NCBI GenBank assembly: GCA_016873905.1
Contig: VGVU01000028.1
Location: forward strand, 1-12,820
DNA length: 12,820 nucleotides
Source: Betaproteobacteria bacterium
GTDB taxonomy: Bacteria > Pseudomonadota > Gammaproteobacteria > Burkholderiales > Thiobacillaceae
Direction of reading: 5' to 3'
A model generated the notes under the pieces. It made no database searches. It saw only the letters and a list, made by a program, of their open reading frames with translations, and was not told where the DNA came from. The translations under genes were made by a program, and so were the position numbers. Below, in pieces: positions 1 to 8,048 of the stretch. The first letter of the stretch is position 1. Every line of letters begins with the position of its first letter.

Positions 1-251
1 TTGAGCATCTGCAGGATGCTGGCAATGGCCCCCACGGTGTACAGATCTTCAAAGTTGGGGTCGTCGTTGGAGGCCATCTTTTGCGCCACCAGCATGATGT
101 GCTTGCCCGCCTCCATCGCCTTTTCCAGGGCACGAATGGAACGCGGCCGACCCACAAACAGCGGGATCACCATGTGCGGGAAGACCACTACATCACGCAG
201 CGGCAACAGCGGCAGGGAAACGGGGGCAGTGAACAGGGTGGATTGGCTCAT
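1..251 (-). CDS. lon: Lon ATP-dependent protease, N-terminal fragment (cut by window edge)
   Basis: The 83 visible codons read on the minus strand from an ATG at 251 give the start of the Lon substrate-binding domain. The stretch LPLLPLRDVVVFPHMVIPLF, followed by VGRPRSIRALE and later DLYTVGAIASILQML, is typical of bacterial Lon. In the family this domain recognises unfolded or tagged cytosolic proteins for the AAA+ and Ser-Lys protease domains, which lie beyond the left edge. A GGAG ribosome-binding site at 259-262 lies 7 nt before the ATG. The gene follows clpX on the same strand after 66 bp, the usual proteobacterial tig-clpP-clpX-lon order. Nothing can be said about the integrity of the rest. 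Identification is by family recognition and is strong despite the truncation. Confidence 0.95.
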   Translation of the reverse strand, partial: MSQSTLFTAPVSLPLLPLRDVVVFPHMVIPLFVGRPRSIRALEKAMEAGKHIMLVAQKMASNDDPNFEDLYTVGAIASILQML

Positions 252-285
252 GTCTAGGCTCCGCCTCTTGGTATTTCAATGAGTA

Positions 286-310
286 ACGGACGGCAGATTG
301 GGCCGTCCGT
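286..310. terminator. Perfect 9-bp inverted repeat between clpX and lon
   Basis: ACGGACGGC at 286-294 and its exact complement GCCGTCCGT at 302-310 flank a 7-nt loop in the 66-bp clpX-lon gap. On the transcribed minus strand the stem is followed by TTACTCATT rather than a run of T. It is therefore at best a weak intrinsic terminator. It could also be an attenuator, an RNA-processing stem or a protein-binding palindrome that sets the ratio of clpX to lon. The hairpin is seen directly; its role is inferred. Confidence 0.45.
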
Positions 311-317
311 CCGGATT

Positions 318-1637
318 TCAACCTGCCGCTTGGGCGGGTTCGGAATAAATCAGCAAGGGCTTGCCCTCACCGTTCACCACCTTGTCATCGACCACCACCT
401 TGGTGACATTTTCCATACTCGGCAGCTCAAACATCAGATCCAGCAAGGCATGTTCGATGATCGAGCGCAGGCCGCGCGCGCCGGTTTTGCGTTTCAGGGC
501 CTGTTTGGCGATACCGGACAAGGCATCGTCACGGAACTCCAGTTCAGCGCCTTCCATCTTGAACAGCTTCTGGAACTGCTTGGTGATGGCGTTCTTGGGC
601 TGGGTCAGGATCTGGACCAGGGCCGCTTCATCGAGCTCCTCAAGGGTCGCGATGACCGGTAGGCGGCCCACAAACTCGGGGATCAGGCCGTACTTGATCA
701 GATCCTCCGGCTCAACCTTGCGGAAGACCTCGGTCAGATCCTTCTTGTCGTCCTTGGCCTTGATCTCTGCGCCAAAGCCAATGCCAGAGCGCTCGGTGCG
801 GTTGCGAATCACCTTTTCAAGGCCGCTAAAGGCACCGCCAACAATAAACAGGATGTTGGTGGTATCAATCTGGACATATTCCTGATTCGGGTGCTTGCGT
901 CCACCTTGGGGCGGAATCGAGGCCACGGTGCCCTCGATCAACTTCAGCAGGGCCTGCTGCACGCCCTCGCCCGAGACATCGCGGGTAATGGAGACATTCT
1001 CGCCCTTGCGTGAAATCTTGTCGATTTCGTCGATGTAGATGATCCCCTGCTGGGCCTTCTCAACATCGTAGTCGCACTTTTGCAGGAGTTTCTGGATGAT
1101 GTTTTCGACATCCTCGCCCACATAGCCCGCTTCGGTCAGCGTCGTCGCGTCAGACATGACAAAGGGGACATTGAGCATGCGCGCCAAGGTTTGCGCCAGC
1201 AGCGTCTTGCCGGAACCGGTCGGTCCGATCAGCAGGATATTGCTCTTCGACAGCTCAACCTCATCCTTTTCCCCCTCTTTTGCCAGGCTGGGTTGCGCCT
1301 TGGCCTGCGCCTGGGAGAGACGGATGCGTTTGTAGTGGTTATAGACCGAGACCGACAGCGCGCGTTTGGCGTGCGTCTGGCCGATGACATACTGATCAAG
1401 CACCGCCAGGATCTCGCGCGGGGTCGGCAGGCGTTCGCTACTGCCCTTCTCGTCCGTTGCGCCCTTCAGTTCTTCGCGGATGATATCGACGCACAGATCG
1501 ACACATTCATCGCAAATAAACACGGAGGGGCCGGCAATAAGCTTTTTCACCTCATGCTGGCTCTTGCCGCAGAAGGAGCAATACAGCATCTTGCCTTCGT
1601 CCTTGTCGCCCTTGTTGCCGTTGTCGCTCTTGGCCAT
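318..1637 (-). CDS. clpX: ClpX, ATP-binding unfoldase subunit of ClpXP
   Basis: This 439-residue AAA+ protein unfolds tagged substrates and feeds them into the ClpP chamber. The N-terminal zinc domain has ligands C20, C23, C42 and C45 (CSFC and CDEC). Walker A is GPTGSGKT at 138-145, the GYVG pore loop is at 171-174, Walker B is IIYIDEID at 199-206, and an RKH loop is at 247-249. The IGF tripeptide that docks ClpP is at 286-288, and a sensor-2 GAR motif lies near 386-388. The segment before Walker A, about residues 107-130, is rich in A, Q, K and E and is roughly a dozen residues longer than I recall for E. coli ClpX. The gene follows clpP after 51 bp and precedes lon. No strong Shine-Dalgarno is visible; AAGAG sits very close to the ATG. 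Identification is firm. Confidence 0.98.
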   Translation of the reverse strand: MAKSDNGNKGDKDEGKMLYCSFCGKSQHEVKKLIAGPSVFICDECVDLCVDIIREELKGATDEKGSSERLPTPREILAVLDQYVIGQTHAKRALSVSVYNHYKRIRLSQAQAKAQPSLAKEGEKDEVELSKSNILLIGPTGSGKTLLAQTLARMLNVPFVMSDATTLTEAGYVGEDVENIIQKLLQKCDYDVEKAQQGIIYIDEIDKISRKGENVSITRDVSGEGVQQALLKLIEGTVASIPPQGGRKHPNQEYVQIDTTNILFIVGGAFSGLEKVIRNRTERSGIGFGAEIKAKDDKKDLTEVFRKVEPEDLIKYGLIPEFVGRLPVIATLEELDEAALVQILTQPKNAITKQFQKLFKMEGAELEFRDDALSGIAKQALKRKTGARGLRSIIEHALLDLMFELPSMENVTKVVVDDKVVNGEGKPLLIYSEPAQAAG

Positions 1638-1688
1638 ATCTCTTCGCTCTGCCTCGTTGGTCCTAATACCCGAACAATTTAGTCAAGT

Positions 1689-2324
1689 TTACACGGCGTC
1701 GGTACGCTTGGCCAGCACTTTGTCGGCCAGACCATAGGCCACCGCGGCCTCGGCACTCATGAAATTGTCGCGATCGGTATCGCGCTCAATGGTCTCGACC
1801 GTCTGGCCGGTGTGCTCGGCGAGCATGCCGTTGAGGCGGCTGCGCAGATAGAGGATTTCCTTGGCATGGATCTCGATATCCGAGGCCTGGCCCTGAAAAC
1901 CACCCAGCGGCTGATGAATCATGACCCGCGAATTGGGCAGGCAGAAACGCTTGCCCTTGGCACCCGCCGTCAGCAGGAAGGCGCCCATGCTGGCCGCCTG
2001 ACCAATGCACAGGGTGGAGACATCCGGCTTGATGAACTGCATGGTGTCGTAGATGCCCATCCCCGCAGTGACCGAGCCGCCCGGCGAGTTGATGTACAGG
2101 AAGATGTCCTTTTCCGGATTCTCCGACTCCAGAAACAGCATCTGTGCCACGACCAGATTGGCGGTGGCATCGTTCACCGGACCGACCAGAAAAATGACCC
2201 GTTCCTTGAGCAGGCGCGAGTAGATGTCGTAGGCGCGCTCGCCCCGACCGCTCTGCTCGATCACCATGGGGATATACCCCAACCCGGACGGCTCCTGATC
2301 CCAACCCATCGTCGTATTGATCAT
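1689..2324 (-). CDS. clpP: ClpP serine protease subunit
   Basis: This 211-residue caseinolytic protease subunit forms the barrel-shaped proteolytic chamber of ClpXP or ClpAP. The catalytic triad is S112 in GQAASMGAF, H137 in MIHQP and D186 in TDRDNF. The spacings of 25 and 49 residues equal those of E. coli ClpP. The oxyanion-region sequence INSPGGSVTAG lies at 79-88. The first 15 or so residues should be a propeptide, by family knowledge. The ATG at 2324 shares one base with the tig TAA stop (TAATG on the minus strand), so translation is probably coupled to tig. A second in-frame ATG at codon 6 is a less likely start. The sequence looks intact and ordinary for the family. Confidence 0.98.
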   Translation of the reverse strand: MINTTMGWDQEPSGLGYIPMVIEQSGRGERAYDIYSRLLKERVIFLVGPVNDATANLVVAQMLFLESENPEKDIFLYINSPGGSVTAGMGIYDTMQFIKPDVSTLCIGQAASMGAFLLTAGAKGKRFCLPNSRVMIHQPLGGFQGQASDIEIHAKEILYLRSRLNGMLAEHTGQTVETIERDTDRDNFMSAEAAVAYGLADKVLAKRTDAV

Positions 2325-3616
2325 TACTGTGTGCTTCCCATCAGTTGTTCAGCGCTCATAACCTCATCGGTCACCTGAGCCTTGGCCAGAACCCAATCCA
2401 CCAGGGTGTCTTCCAGGGCCAGGGCCTCTACCTCGCCCAGGCGCTTGGGATCGGCGTAGTACCACGCCACCACCTCGGCCGGGTCTTCATAGCTCTTGGC
2501 AAAGTCATCAATCCGGGCACGCACGCGCTCGGCATCGGCCTTGATGTCGTTCTGCTTGGCGATCTCGCCCAACAGCAGGCCCAGGCTGACGCGGCGCTTG
2601 GCCTGAGCGGCGAAATGCTCGTCCGTCAGGGTAATGTCCTGATCACGCATGCCCCGCTGCTTCATCTCTTCGCGAGTCTTTTGCAGCATCTCATGGCTTT
2701 CCTGAGCGACCAGGGTGGACGGCACCTCAAACGGGGTCACTTCCAGCAGGCCATTCATGATCTGCTCCTTGACGCGGACATGGACGCGACGATCCACCTC
2801 GCGGGTGAGGTTGGCGGCGATCTCTTCGCGCAATTTCTCTACCCCGCCCTCCACGCCCAGCGTGTTGGCAAACTCGGCATCCAGTTCCGGCAGGCGAGCC
2901 TCATGCACGGACTTGGCGGTCACCGTAAAGGTTGCCGTCTTGCCGGCCATCTCGGCGGCGAAATAGTCGGCCGGGAAGGCCACATCAAAGGTCTTGCTAT
3001 CGCCGGCGCTCATGCCCAGCAAGGCATTCTCGAAATCCGCCAGGGTGCGGCCCTCGCCCAGCACCACCGGGAAATCCTTGGCCTCGCCACCGGTAAACGG
3101 CTGGCCATCAATCGTGCCGTGATAGTCCACATGCACGCGATCGGTGGCCTGAGCCGCGCGTTCTGCGCTGTGATAGGACAGGCGCTGCTTGCGCAGAACC
3201 TCCAGCGTGCGGTCCACATCGGTCGCCGAGACCGTGACTTGCGGGCGCGTCACCTTGATTTGGGTCAGATCGCCAGGAACGATGTCCGGGAAGGTCTCGA
3301 AGGTCGCGTGAAAGGCGTTCGAATCGCCTTCGGCCTGAGCAAAGTTCGGGTAACCCGCCACCCGCACCTTGGCCGTCTCAACCGCCGTAAAGAAGGCGTC
3401 CTGCAGGGCCTGACCGAAGACCTCGCTGTGCACTTCGTGGCCATGCCGCTGGGTCACCACCGACATCGGGGCCTTGCCGGGGCGGAAGCCATCCATCCGC
3501 ACCGATTTGGCCACCTTGACGAGGCGTTTTTTGACCTCGGCCTCAATCGCGGCAGAGTCCACATTCAGAGTCACGCGGCGCTTCAGGCCATCCAGGGTTT
3601 CGATTGCAACAGACAT
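2324..3616 (-). CDS. tig: Trigger factor, ribosome-bound chaperone and peptidyl-prolyl isomerase
   Basis: This 430-residue protein binds nascent chains at the ribosome exit tunnel. The ribosome-docking signature GFRPGKAP lies at 43-50, where E. coli has GFRKGKVP. An FKBP-type isomerase domain follows at about 150-245, recognisable by VDYHGTIDGQPFTGGEAKDF and by ENALLGMSAGDSKTFDVAFP. The rest is the helical C-terminal chaperone domain. The ATG at 3616 has AGGA at 3623-3626 with a 6-nt spacer, supporting this start. It is the first protein-coding gene of the minus-strand tig-clpP-clpX-lon block, and its stop overlaps the clpP start by one base. A TATAAT element 73 nt upstream could drive the block. 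Identification is firm. Confidence 0.98.
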   Translation of the reverse strand: MSVAIETLDGLKRRVTLNVDSAAIEAEVKKRLVKVAKSVRMDGFRPGKAPMSVVTQRHGHEVHSEVFGQALQDAFFTAVETAKVRVAGYPNFAQAEGDSNAFHATFETFPDIVPGDLTQIKVTRPQVTVSATDVDRTLEVLRKQRLSYHSAERAAQATDRVHVDYHGTIDGQPFTGGEAKDFPVVLGEGRTLADFENALLGMSAGDSKTFDVAFPADYFAAEMAGKTATFTVTAKSVHEARLPELDAEFANTLGVEGGVEKLREEIAANLTREVDRRVHVRVKEQIMNGLLEVTPFEVPSTLVAQESHEMLQKTREEMKQRGMRDQDITLTDEHFAAQAKRRVSLGLLLGEIAKQNDIKADAERVRARIDDFAKSYEDPAEVVAWYYADPKRLGEVEALALEDTLVDWVLAKAQVTDEVMSAEQLMGSTQ

Positions 3617-3645
3617 TAATAATCCTATCGTCTTGATTCTGTAGT

Positions 3646-3684
3646 AAAAAAATAGTTAGCCAAGGGCCACTTTCGCATTTGGCT
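3646..3684 (-). terminator. Possible tRNA terminator or tig-leader attenuator
   Basis: On the minus strand AGCCAA (3684-3679) can pair with TTGGCT (3663-3658) around a 15-nt loop. After five further bases comes a run of seven T (3652-3646). The stem is only 6 bp, so it is weak. It lies between the tRNA-Leu and tig and overlaps the start site expected from the TATAAT box at 3689-3694. It could end tRNA transcripts or modulate read-through into tig. The sequence elements are seen; the function is inferred. Confidence 0.3.
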
Positions 3685-3688
3685 CGCG

Positions 3689-3694
3689 ATTATA
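3689..3694 (-). promoter_or_regulatory. Candidate -10 element for tig
   Basis: The minus strand reads a perfect TATAAT here. It predicts a transcription start near 3682 and a leader of about 66 nt before the tig ATG. No TTGACA-like -35 hexamer sits at 16-18 bp upstream; the only similar word, TTGGCA, is just a few bases away. The promoter is therefore plausible but incomplete. Read-through from the tRNA promoter is an alternative. Confidence 0.4.
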
Positions 3695-3735
3695 CCCTTT
3701 GCCAACGCGCGTGCCGCCGGTGCTGCCATGAGTTG

Positions 3736-3819
3736 TGGTGCGATCGGGGAGACTCGAACTCCCACGCCAAAGGCGCTGGAACCTAAATCCAGTGCGTCTA
3801 CCAATTCCGCCACGATCGC
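3736..3819 (-). tRNA. leuW: tRNA-Leu (anticodon UAG), CCA encoded
   Basis: The minus strand folds as a class II tRNA of 84 nt. The acceptor stem is GCGATCG paired with CGATCGC, followed by discriminator A and an encoded CCA at 3738-3736. The D-arm carries AATTGGTAGAC. The anticodon stem CTGGA/TCCAG encloses the loop TTTAGGT, giving anticodon TAG (UAG), which reads CUN leucine codons. The long variable arm CGCC-TTT-GGCG is typical of tRNA-Leu. The T-loop is GTTCGAGTC. The gene lies about 120 bp upstream of tig on the same strand and diverges from ettA. The name leuW follows E. coli usage for this anticodon and is by analogy only. Confidence 0.97.
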
Positions 3820-3944
3820 CGGTATTTCCAGAGCGTCGCCCGGTTCCCCAGGCAACAGGGGCGCCATTGTCCCACAAACGCGGCTTGGCGCGTATCATTC
3901 GCGACCTCAAATCACCCTCGCCCGGGTTTATATCCCGCACCATC
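3820..3944. promoter_or_regulatory. Shared divergent promoter region of tRNA-Leu and ettA
   Basis: These 125 bp must hold the start signals for both the minus-strand tRNA and plus-strand ettA. On the plus strand TATCAT at 3893-3898 is a reasonable -10 for ettA, but the best -35 candidate (TTGTCC, about 20 bp away) has poor spacing. On the minus strand no convincing hexamer pair is visible just before the tRNA. The ettA start lacks an evident Shine-Dalgarno. The region's role is inferred from the gene arrangement. Confidence 0.3.
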
Positions 3945-5602
<1,658 letters not shown>

Positions 5603-5609
<7 letters not shown>

Positions 5610-5627
5610 TGCGCTCCGGCTCAGCGC
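5603..5627 (+). terminator. Weak hairpin overlapping the ettA stop
   Basis: GCGCTGA (5603-5609, including the stop codon) pairs with TCAGCGC (5621-5627) around an 11-nt loop. No T-run follows, so it is not a standard intrinsic terminator. Read-through into the next plus-strand gene is possible. Confidence 0.25.
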
Positions 5628-5711
5628 CCCCAACGCCATTGATCCATCTGCCGCTTCTGAGAACGCGCTTCCTCCTCGATCGTCTCGGCGGTGGCACCGG
5701 TTCAGGCGCCT

Positions 5712-5729
5712 AGGAATGGAAACCCATTG
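5712..5729 (+). promoter_or_regulatory. Ribosome-binding site supporting a TTG start
   Basis: AGGAATGGA at 5712-5720 offers a Shine-Dalgarno 6-11 nt before a TTG at 5727. The in-frame GTG at 5691 has no comparable site. This favours the TTG start for the TauE/SafE-type gene. Confidence 0.5.
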
Positions 5730-6605
5730 AACCCTGTCATCTTTTCTGTTTCGGGTATTGAGACTTGGCCATGGTTACCGCCCTTGGTCGCGATGGGCAT
5801 CACCTTCTTCACCAGCATGGTGGGCATTTCCGGCGCCTTTCTGCTGGTACCTTTCCAGATCTCCCTATTTGGCTTCGCCAGTCCATCAGCCAGCGCCACA
5901 AATCTGGTCTTCAACCTCATCGCGATTCCGGGCGGGATCTATCGCTACTGGCGAGAAAACCGTCTCTTCTTGCCCTTGGCCTTGATCATCACGCTGGGCG
6001 GCATACCCGGCACCTTGATCGGCGTCTGGCTGCGCACCCATTGGTTGGCAGAGCGCGCCGCCTTTGAGATTTTTGTCGCCGTCATCCTGTTCTATCTGGC
6101 CGTGCGGATGTTGCTCGACCTGCGCCGCAAAGAACTGACAGCTGCCGTGGCAGAGCCGGTTCGCCTGCTCGACTGGAACCGCCACACGATCCGTTTTGTC
6201 CAGGGTGAACATACTTACGCCTTCGGTGTGCCGTCGATGCTGGGCCTGTCCTTCCTGATTGCGATCATTGGCAGCGCCTACGGCGTCGGTGGCGGGGCCT
6301 TTATGGTGCCGCTGTGTCTGACGCTTTATGGACTGCCACTGCACGCCATCGCCGGGGCCACGCTGACCGCTACCCTCCTCACCTCCGGCTTCGCCCTGGC
6401 GGCTTATATCTGGCTACCCGTGCCAGCCGGTGTGATTGCCCAACCGGATGGGTGGTTGGGCCTCGCCTTTGGCCTGGGCGGTCTGGTCGGCACCTACCTC
6501 GGCGCCCGTTGCCAGCGTTATGTCTCGCAGCGCGTGTTACGGGGCTTCCTCACCTTGCTACTGTTCGGCCTCGCGCTGGACTATATTTGGCCATCCAGTC
6601 TGTAG
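5727..6605 (+). CDS. TauE/SafE (TSUP) family membrane transporter
   Basis: This 292-residue polytopic inner-membrane protein has about eight hydrophobic segments, near residues 16-40, 42-75, 81-100, 111-130, 171-201, 204-230, 244-260 and 270-287. The two halves carry related loops: GISGAFLLVPFQ at 33-44 and YGVGGGAFMVPL at 185-196. This is the internal duplication of the TSUP family, whose studied members export sulfite, sulfoacetate or other small organosulfur anions. The substrate here cannot be read from the sequence, and no sulfur-metabolism gene is adjacent. I chose the TTG start because an AGGAATGGA site precedes it; a GTG at 5691 would add 12 residues. The gene follows ettA by 117 bp on the same strand and converges on ubiT. 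Confidence 0.85.
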   Translation: MNPVIFSVSGIETWPWLPPLVAMGITFFTSMVGISGAFLLVPFQISLFGFASPSASATNLVFNLIAIPGGIYRYWRENRLFLPLALIITLGGIPGTLIGVWLRTHWLAERAAFEIFVAVILFYLAVRMLLDLRRKELTAAVAEPVRLLDWNRHTIRFVQGEHTYAFGVPSMLGLSFLIAIIGSAYGVGGGAFMVPLCLTLYGLPLHAIAGATLTATLLTSGFALAAYIWLPVPAGVIAQPDGWLGLAFGLGGLVGTYLGARCQRYVSQRVLRGFLTLLLFGLALDYIWPSSL

Positions 6606-6629
6606 TCAGTGGACAACGAGCGATGTGCA

Positions 6630-6646
6630 GTCCGTGCTGGCCGGAC
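6630..6646. terminator. Small symmetric hairpin between convergent genes
   Basis: GTCCG (6630-6634) and CGGAC (6642-6646) flank a 7-nt loop in the 65-bp gap between the convergent TSUP gene and ubiT. The position suits a bidirectional terminator, but the stem is only 5 bp and neither strand has a T-run. Support is weak. Confidence 0.2.
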
Positions 6647-6670
6647 GGGTTAAATAGGGAGCGTCTGGCT

Positions 6671-7138
6671 TTATTGCAAAGTCAGGCGCTGACGCAGCAG
6701 ATTCAGCGCCATTCCCACGGGCATGGGCATCTGCGCGGTCAAGGTCTCCAGCTCCACGCCATCAAGCAGATTCTTGGCGGCCAGACCCAGATCGGTATCG
6801 CCCTCGATGAGCAAGCGGCGGTTGAAAAACAGCGTGTCCGGGTCTTCCAGACGCAGGGCCAGGCGCACAAAGTCCTCGGCGCTGGCGCTAAAGGTCACGG
6901 CGGCGTCGGCGACCTTGGCGGCCGAGAAACCGGAGGGCCCAACGCGGAACCCGGCGGAGACCCCCAGATCGAGGATACGAATCGCAAAGCTGCGGCCATG
7001 CATCGGCGTCCAGTCCAGCGCTTGCAGGCCGCGCCAGGCGATGCGATTCAGCCCCACGCTCAAGGCATAGGAAACCGGCGCCATCGGCAGATGGGCGATC
7101 AGTCGGGGTAACGCGGCGGGGATGGTGGGCAGCAACAT
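6671..7138 (-). CDS. ubiT: UbiT, SCP2-domain accessory factor for anaerobic ubiquinone synthesis
   Basis: This 155-residue protein has an SCP2-like lipid-binding fold. The C-terminal half contains FFNRRLLIEGDTDLGLAAKN (104-123), the hallmark of the UbiT/YhbT family. In E. coli and Pseudomonas, UbiT is required for oxygen-independent ubiquinone synthesis and probably binds hydrophobic quinone intermediates. The ATG at 7138 has AAGGA with a 6-nt spacer and follows the ubiV stop by 10 bp, so it is the third gene of a ubiU-ubiV-ubiT operon. In E. coli ubiT is transcribed divergently from ubiUV, so the single-operon order differs from that model. Length is close to the family norm of about 170 residues. 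Identification rests on the motif plus context and is strong. Confidence 0.92.
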   Translation of the reverse strand: MLLPTIPAALPRLIAHLPMAPVSYALSVGLNRIAWRGLQALDWTPMHGRSFAIRILDLGVSAGFRVGPSGFSAAKVADAAVTFSASAEDFVRLALRLEDPDTLFFNRRLLIEGDTDLGLAAKNLLDGVELETLTAQMPMPVGMALNLLRQRLTLQ

Positions 7139-7148
7139 GAGGATTCCT

Positions 7149-8048
7149 TCAGTTCAATGATTCGCTGGGGGCATAGTCTAAACCAGGGCGGCCCAACCAG
7201 TAGCCGTCACACGGCTCGCCGGGAACCCACTTCTGCAACTGCTCGGCAGCGGCCATCGGCGCGAGGGTCTCCTGGCGCAGGGCGTCGAAGATACCCACGA
7301 CCCGGCCCATGTGCCGTGATTGCGGCGACAGGCGCAAGTGGGTGACACCCAGGGCACGCGCCTCAGCCAGGCGGTGCGCAAGGGTGTGGATCTTGGCCGA
7401 TTGCGTCTGAATGCCGTTCAGGGTCAAAAAGGCCTCGCCCTCGCGGGTCTTGAGGTCCAGCCCGTCAGCATGTTCAATACAGCGGAACTGGCAGTCGTCC
7501 TTTTGCAAGTTGTAGTGACGGGCGGTAAAACAGCGCGCCGAGAAGGCCAGCGGCAGGCGACCGTAGGCGAACAGCTCGGTTTCCATGCCCTGCGGCACGG
7601 TCATGGCCTTCAGCATGGCGTGCGGCATCTCCACCGGCGGGACCCAGCGCGTCGCCCCAGCCTCGCGCAATAACGCCAAGGTGTCCGGGTTGTACACATT
7701 GAGCGCCGGACCCGCGACATAAGGGACGCCCGCTTCGGCACACAAGCGCACCGCGCCGAACTCGTTGGCCTCGATGGCATACGCGCCATTGGCGACCATC
7801 TTGCGCAACGCCTTGAGGTCGGATTCGGACTCGATCAGGGTTTGCGTGGACAACACCACCGCCTTGCCCGCATCACGCAGACGGGCCGCCACCTCCAGCC
7901 AATCGGCCAGGCGCAGCAAATGGCGCCGCGAACACACGGTCTCGCCCAGATACACGACATCCACAGGCCAGGCCGCCGCCTCGGCGTAGAACGCCAGGGT
8001 GTCCTCGCGCGACCAGTAATACAGTAAGGGACCTAAAGTAAGCTTCAT
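7149..8048 (-). CDS. ubiV: UbiV, [4Fe-4S] U32-family protein for oxygen-independent ubiquinone hydroxylation
   Basis: This 299-residue U32 (former peptidase U32) protein aligns by eye with E. coli UbiV/YhbV from MKLTLGP onward. It includes YLGETVCSRR, LSTQTLIES and YGRLPLAFSARCFTAR. Cysteines C39, C173, C186 and C190 match the UbiV [4Fe-4S] ligand pattern, and the 13- and 4-residue spacings of the last three are preserved. With UbiU it forms a heterodimer that hydroxylates the quinone ring without O2, using prephenate as oxygen donor in E. coli. The start at 8048 overlaps the ubiU TGA as ATGA, implying translational coupling. An in-frame ATG at 8054 is a near alternative. The longer open frame up to 8120 runs into ubiU and is not used. 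Confidence 0.95.
   Translation of the reverse strand: MKLTLGPLLYYWSREDTLAFYAEAAAWPVDVVYLGETVCSRRHLLRLADWLEVAARLRDAGKAVVLSTQTLIESESDLKALRKMVANGAYAIEANEFGAVRLCAEAGVPYVAGPALNVYNPDTLALLREAGATRWVPPVEMPHAMLKAMTVPQGMETELFAYGRLPLAFSARCFTARHYNLQKDDCQFRCIEHADGLDLKTREGEAFLTLNGIQTQSAKIHTLAHRLAEARALGVTHLRLSPQSRHMGRVVGIFDALRQETLAPMAAAEQLQKWVPGEPCDGYWLGRPGLDYAPSESLN

Noticed and set aside
2345..3619. A 424-codon plus-strand open frame opposite tig.
   Set aside because: It is a long shadow caused by codon bias in a high-GC gene. Its H/G/L-rich composition resembles no protein and tig is certain.
3735..3944. A 70-codon N-terminal extension of EttA starting inside the tRNA gene.
   Set aside because: It is antisense to the tRNA-Leu and the product matches EttA only from MAQF onward; E. 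coli EttA is 555 residues, fitting the shorter 554-residue form.
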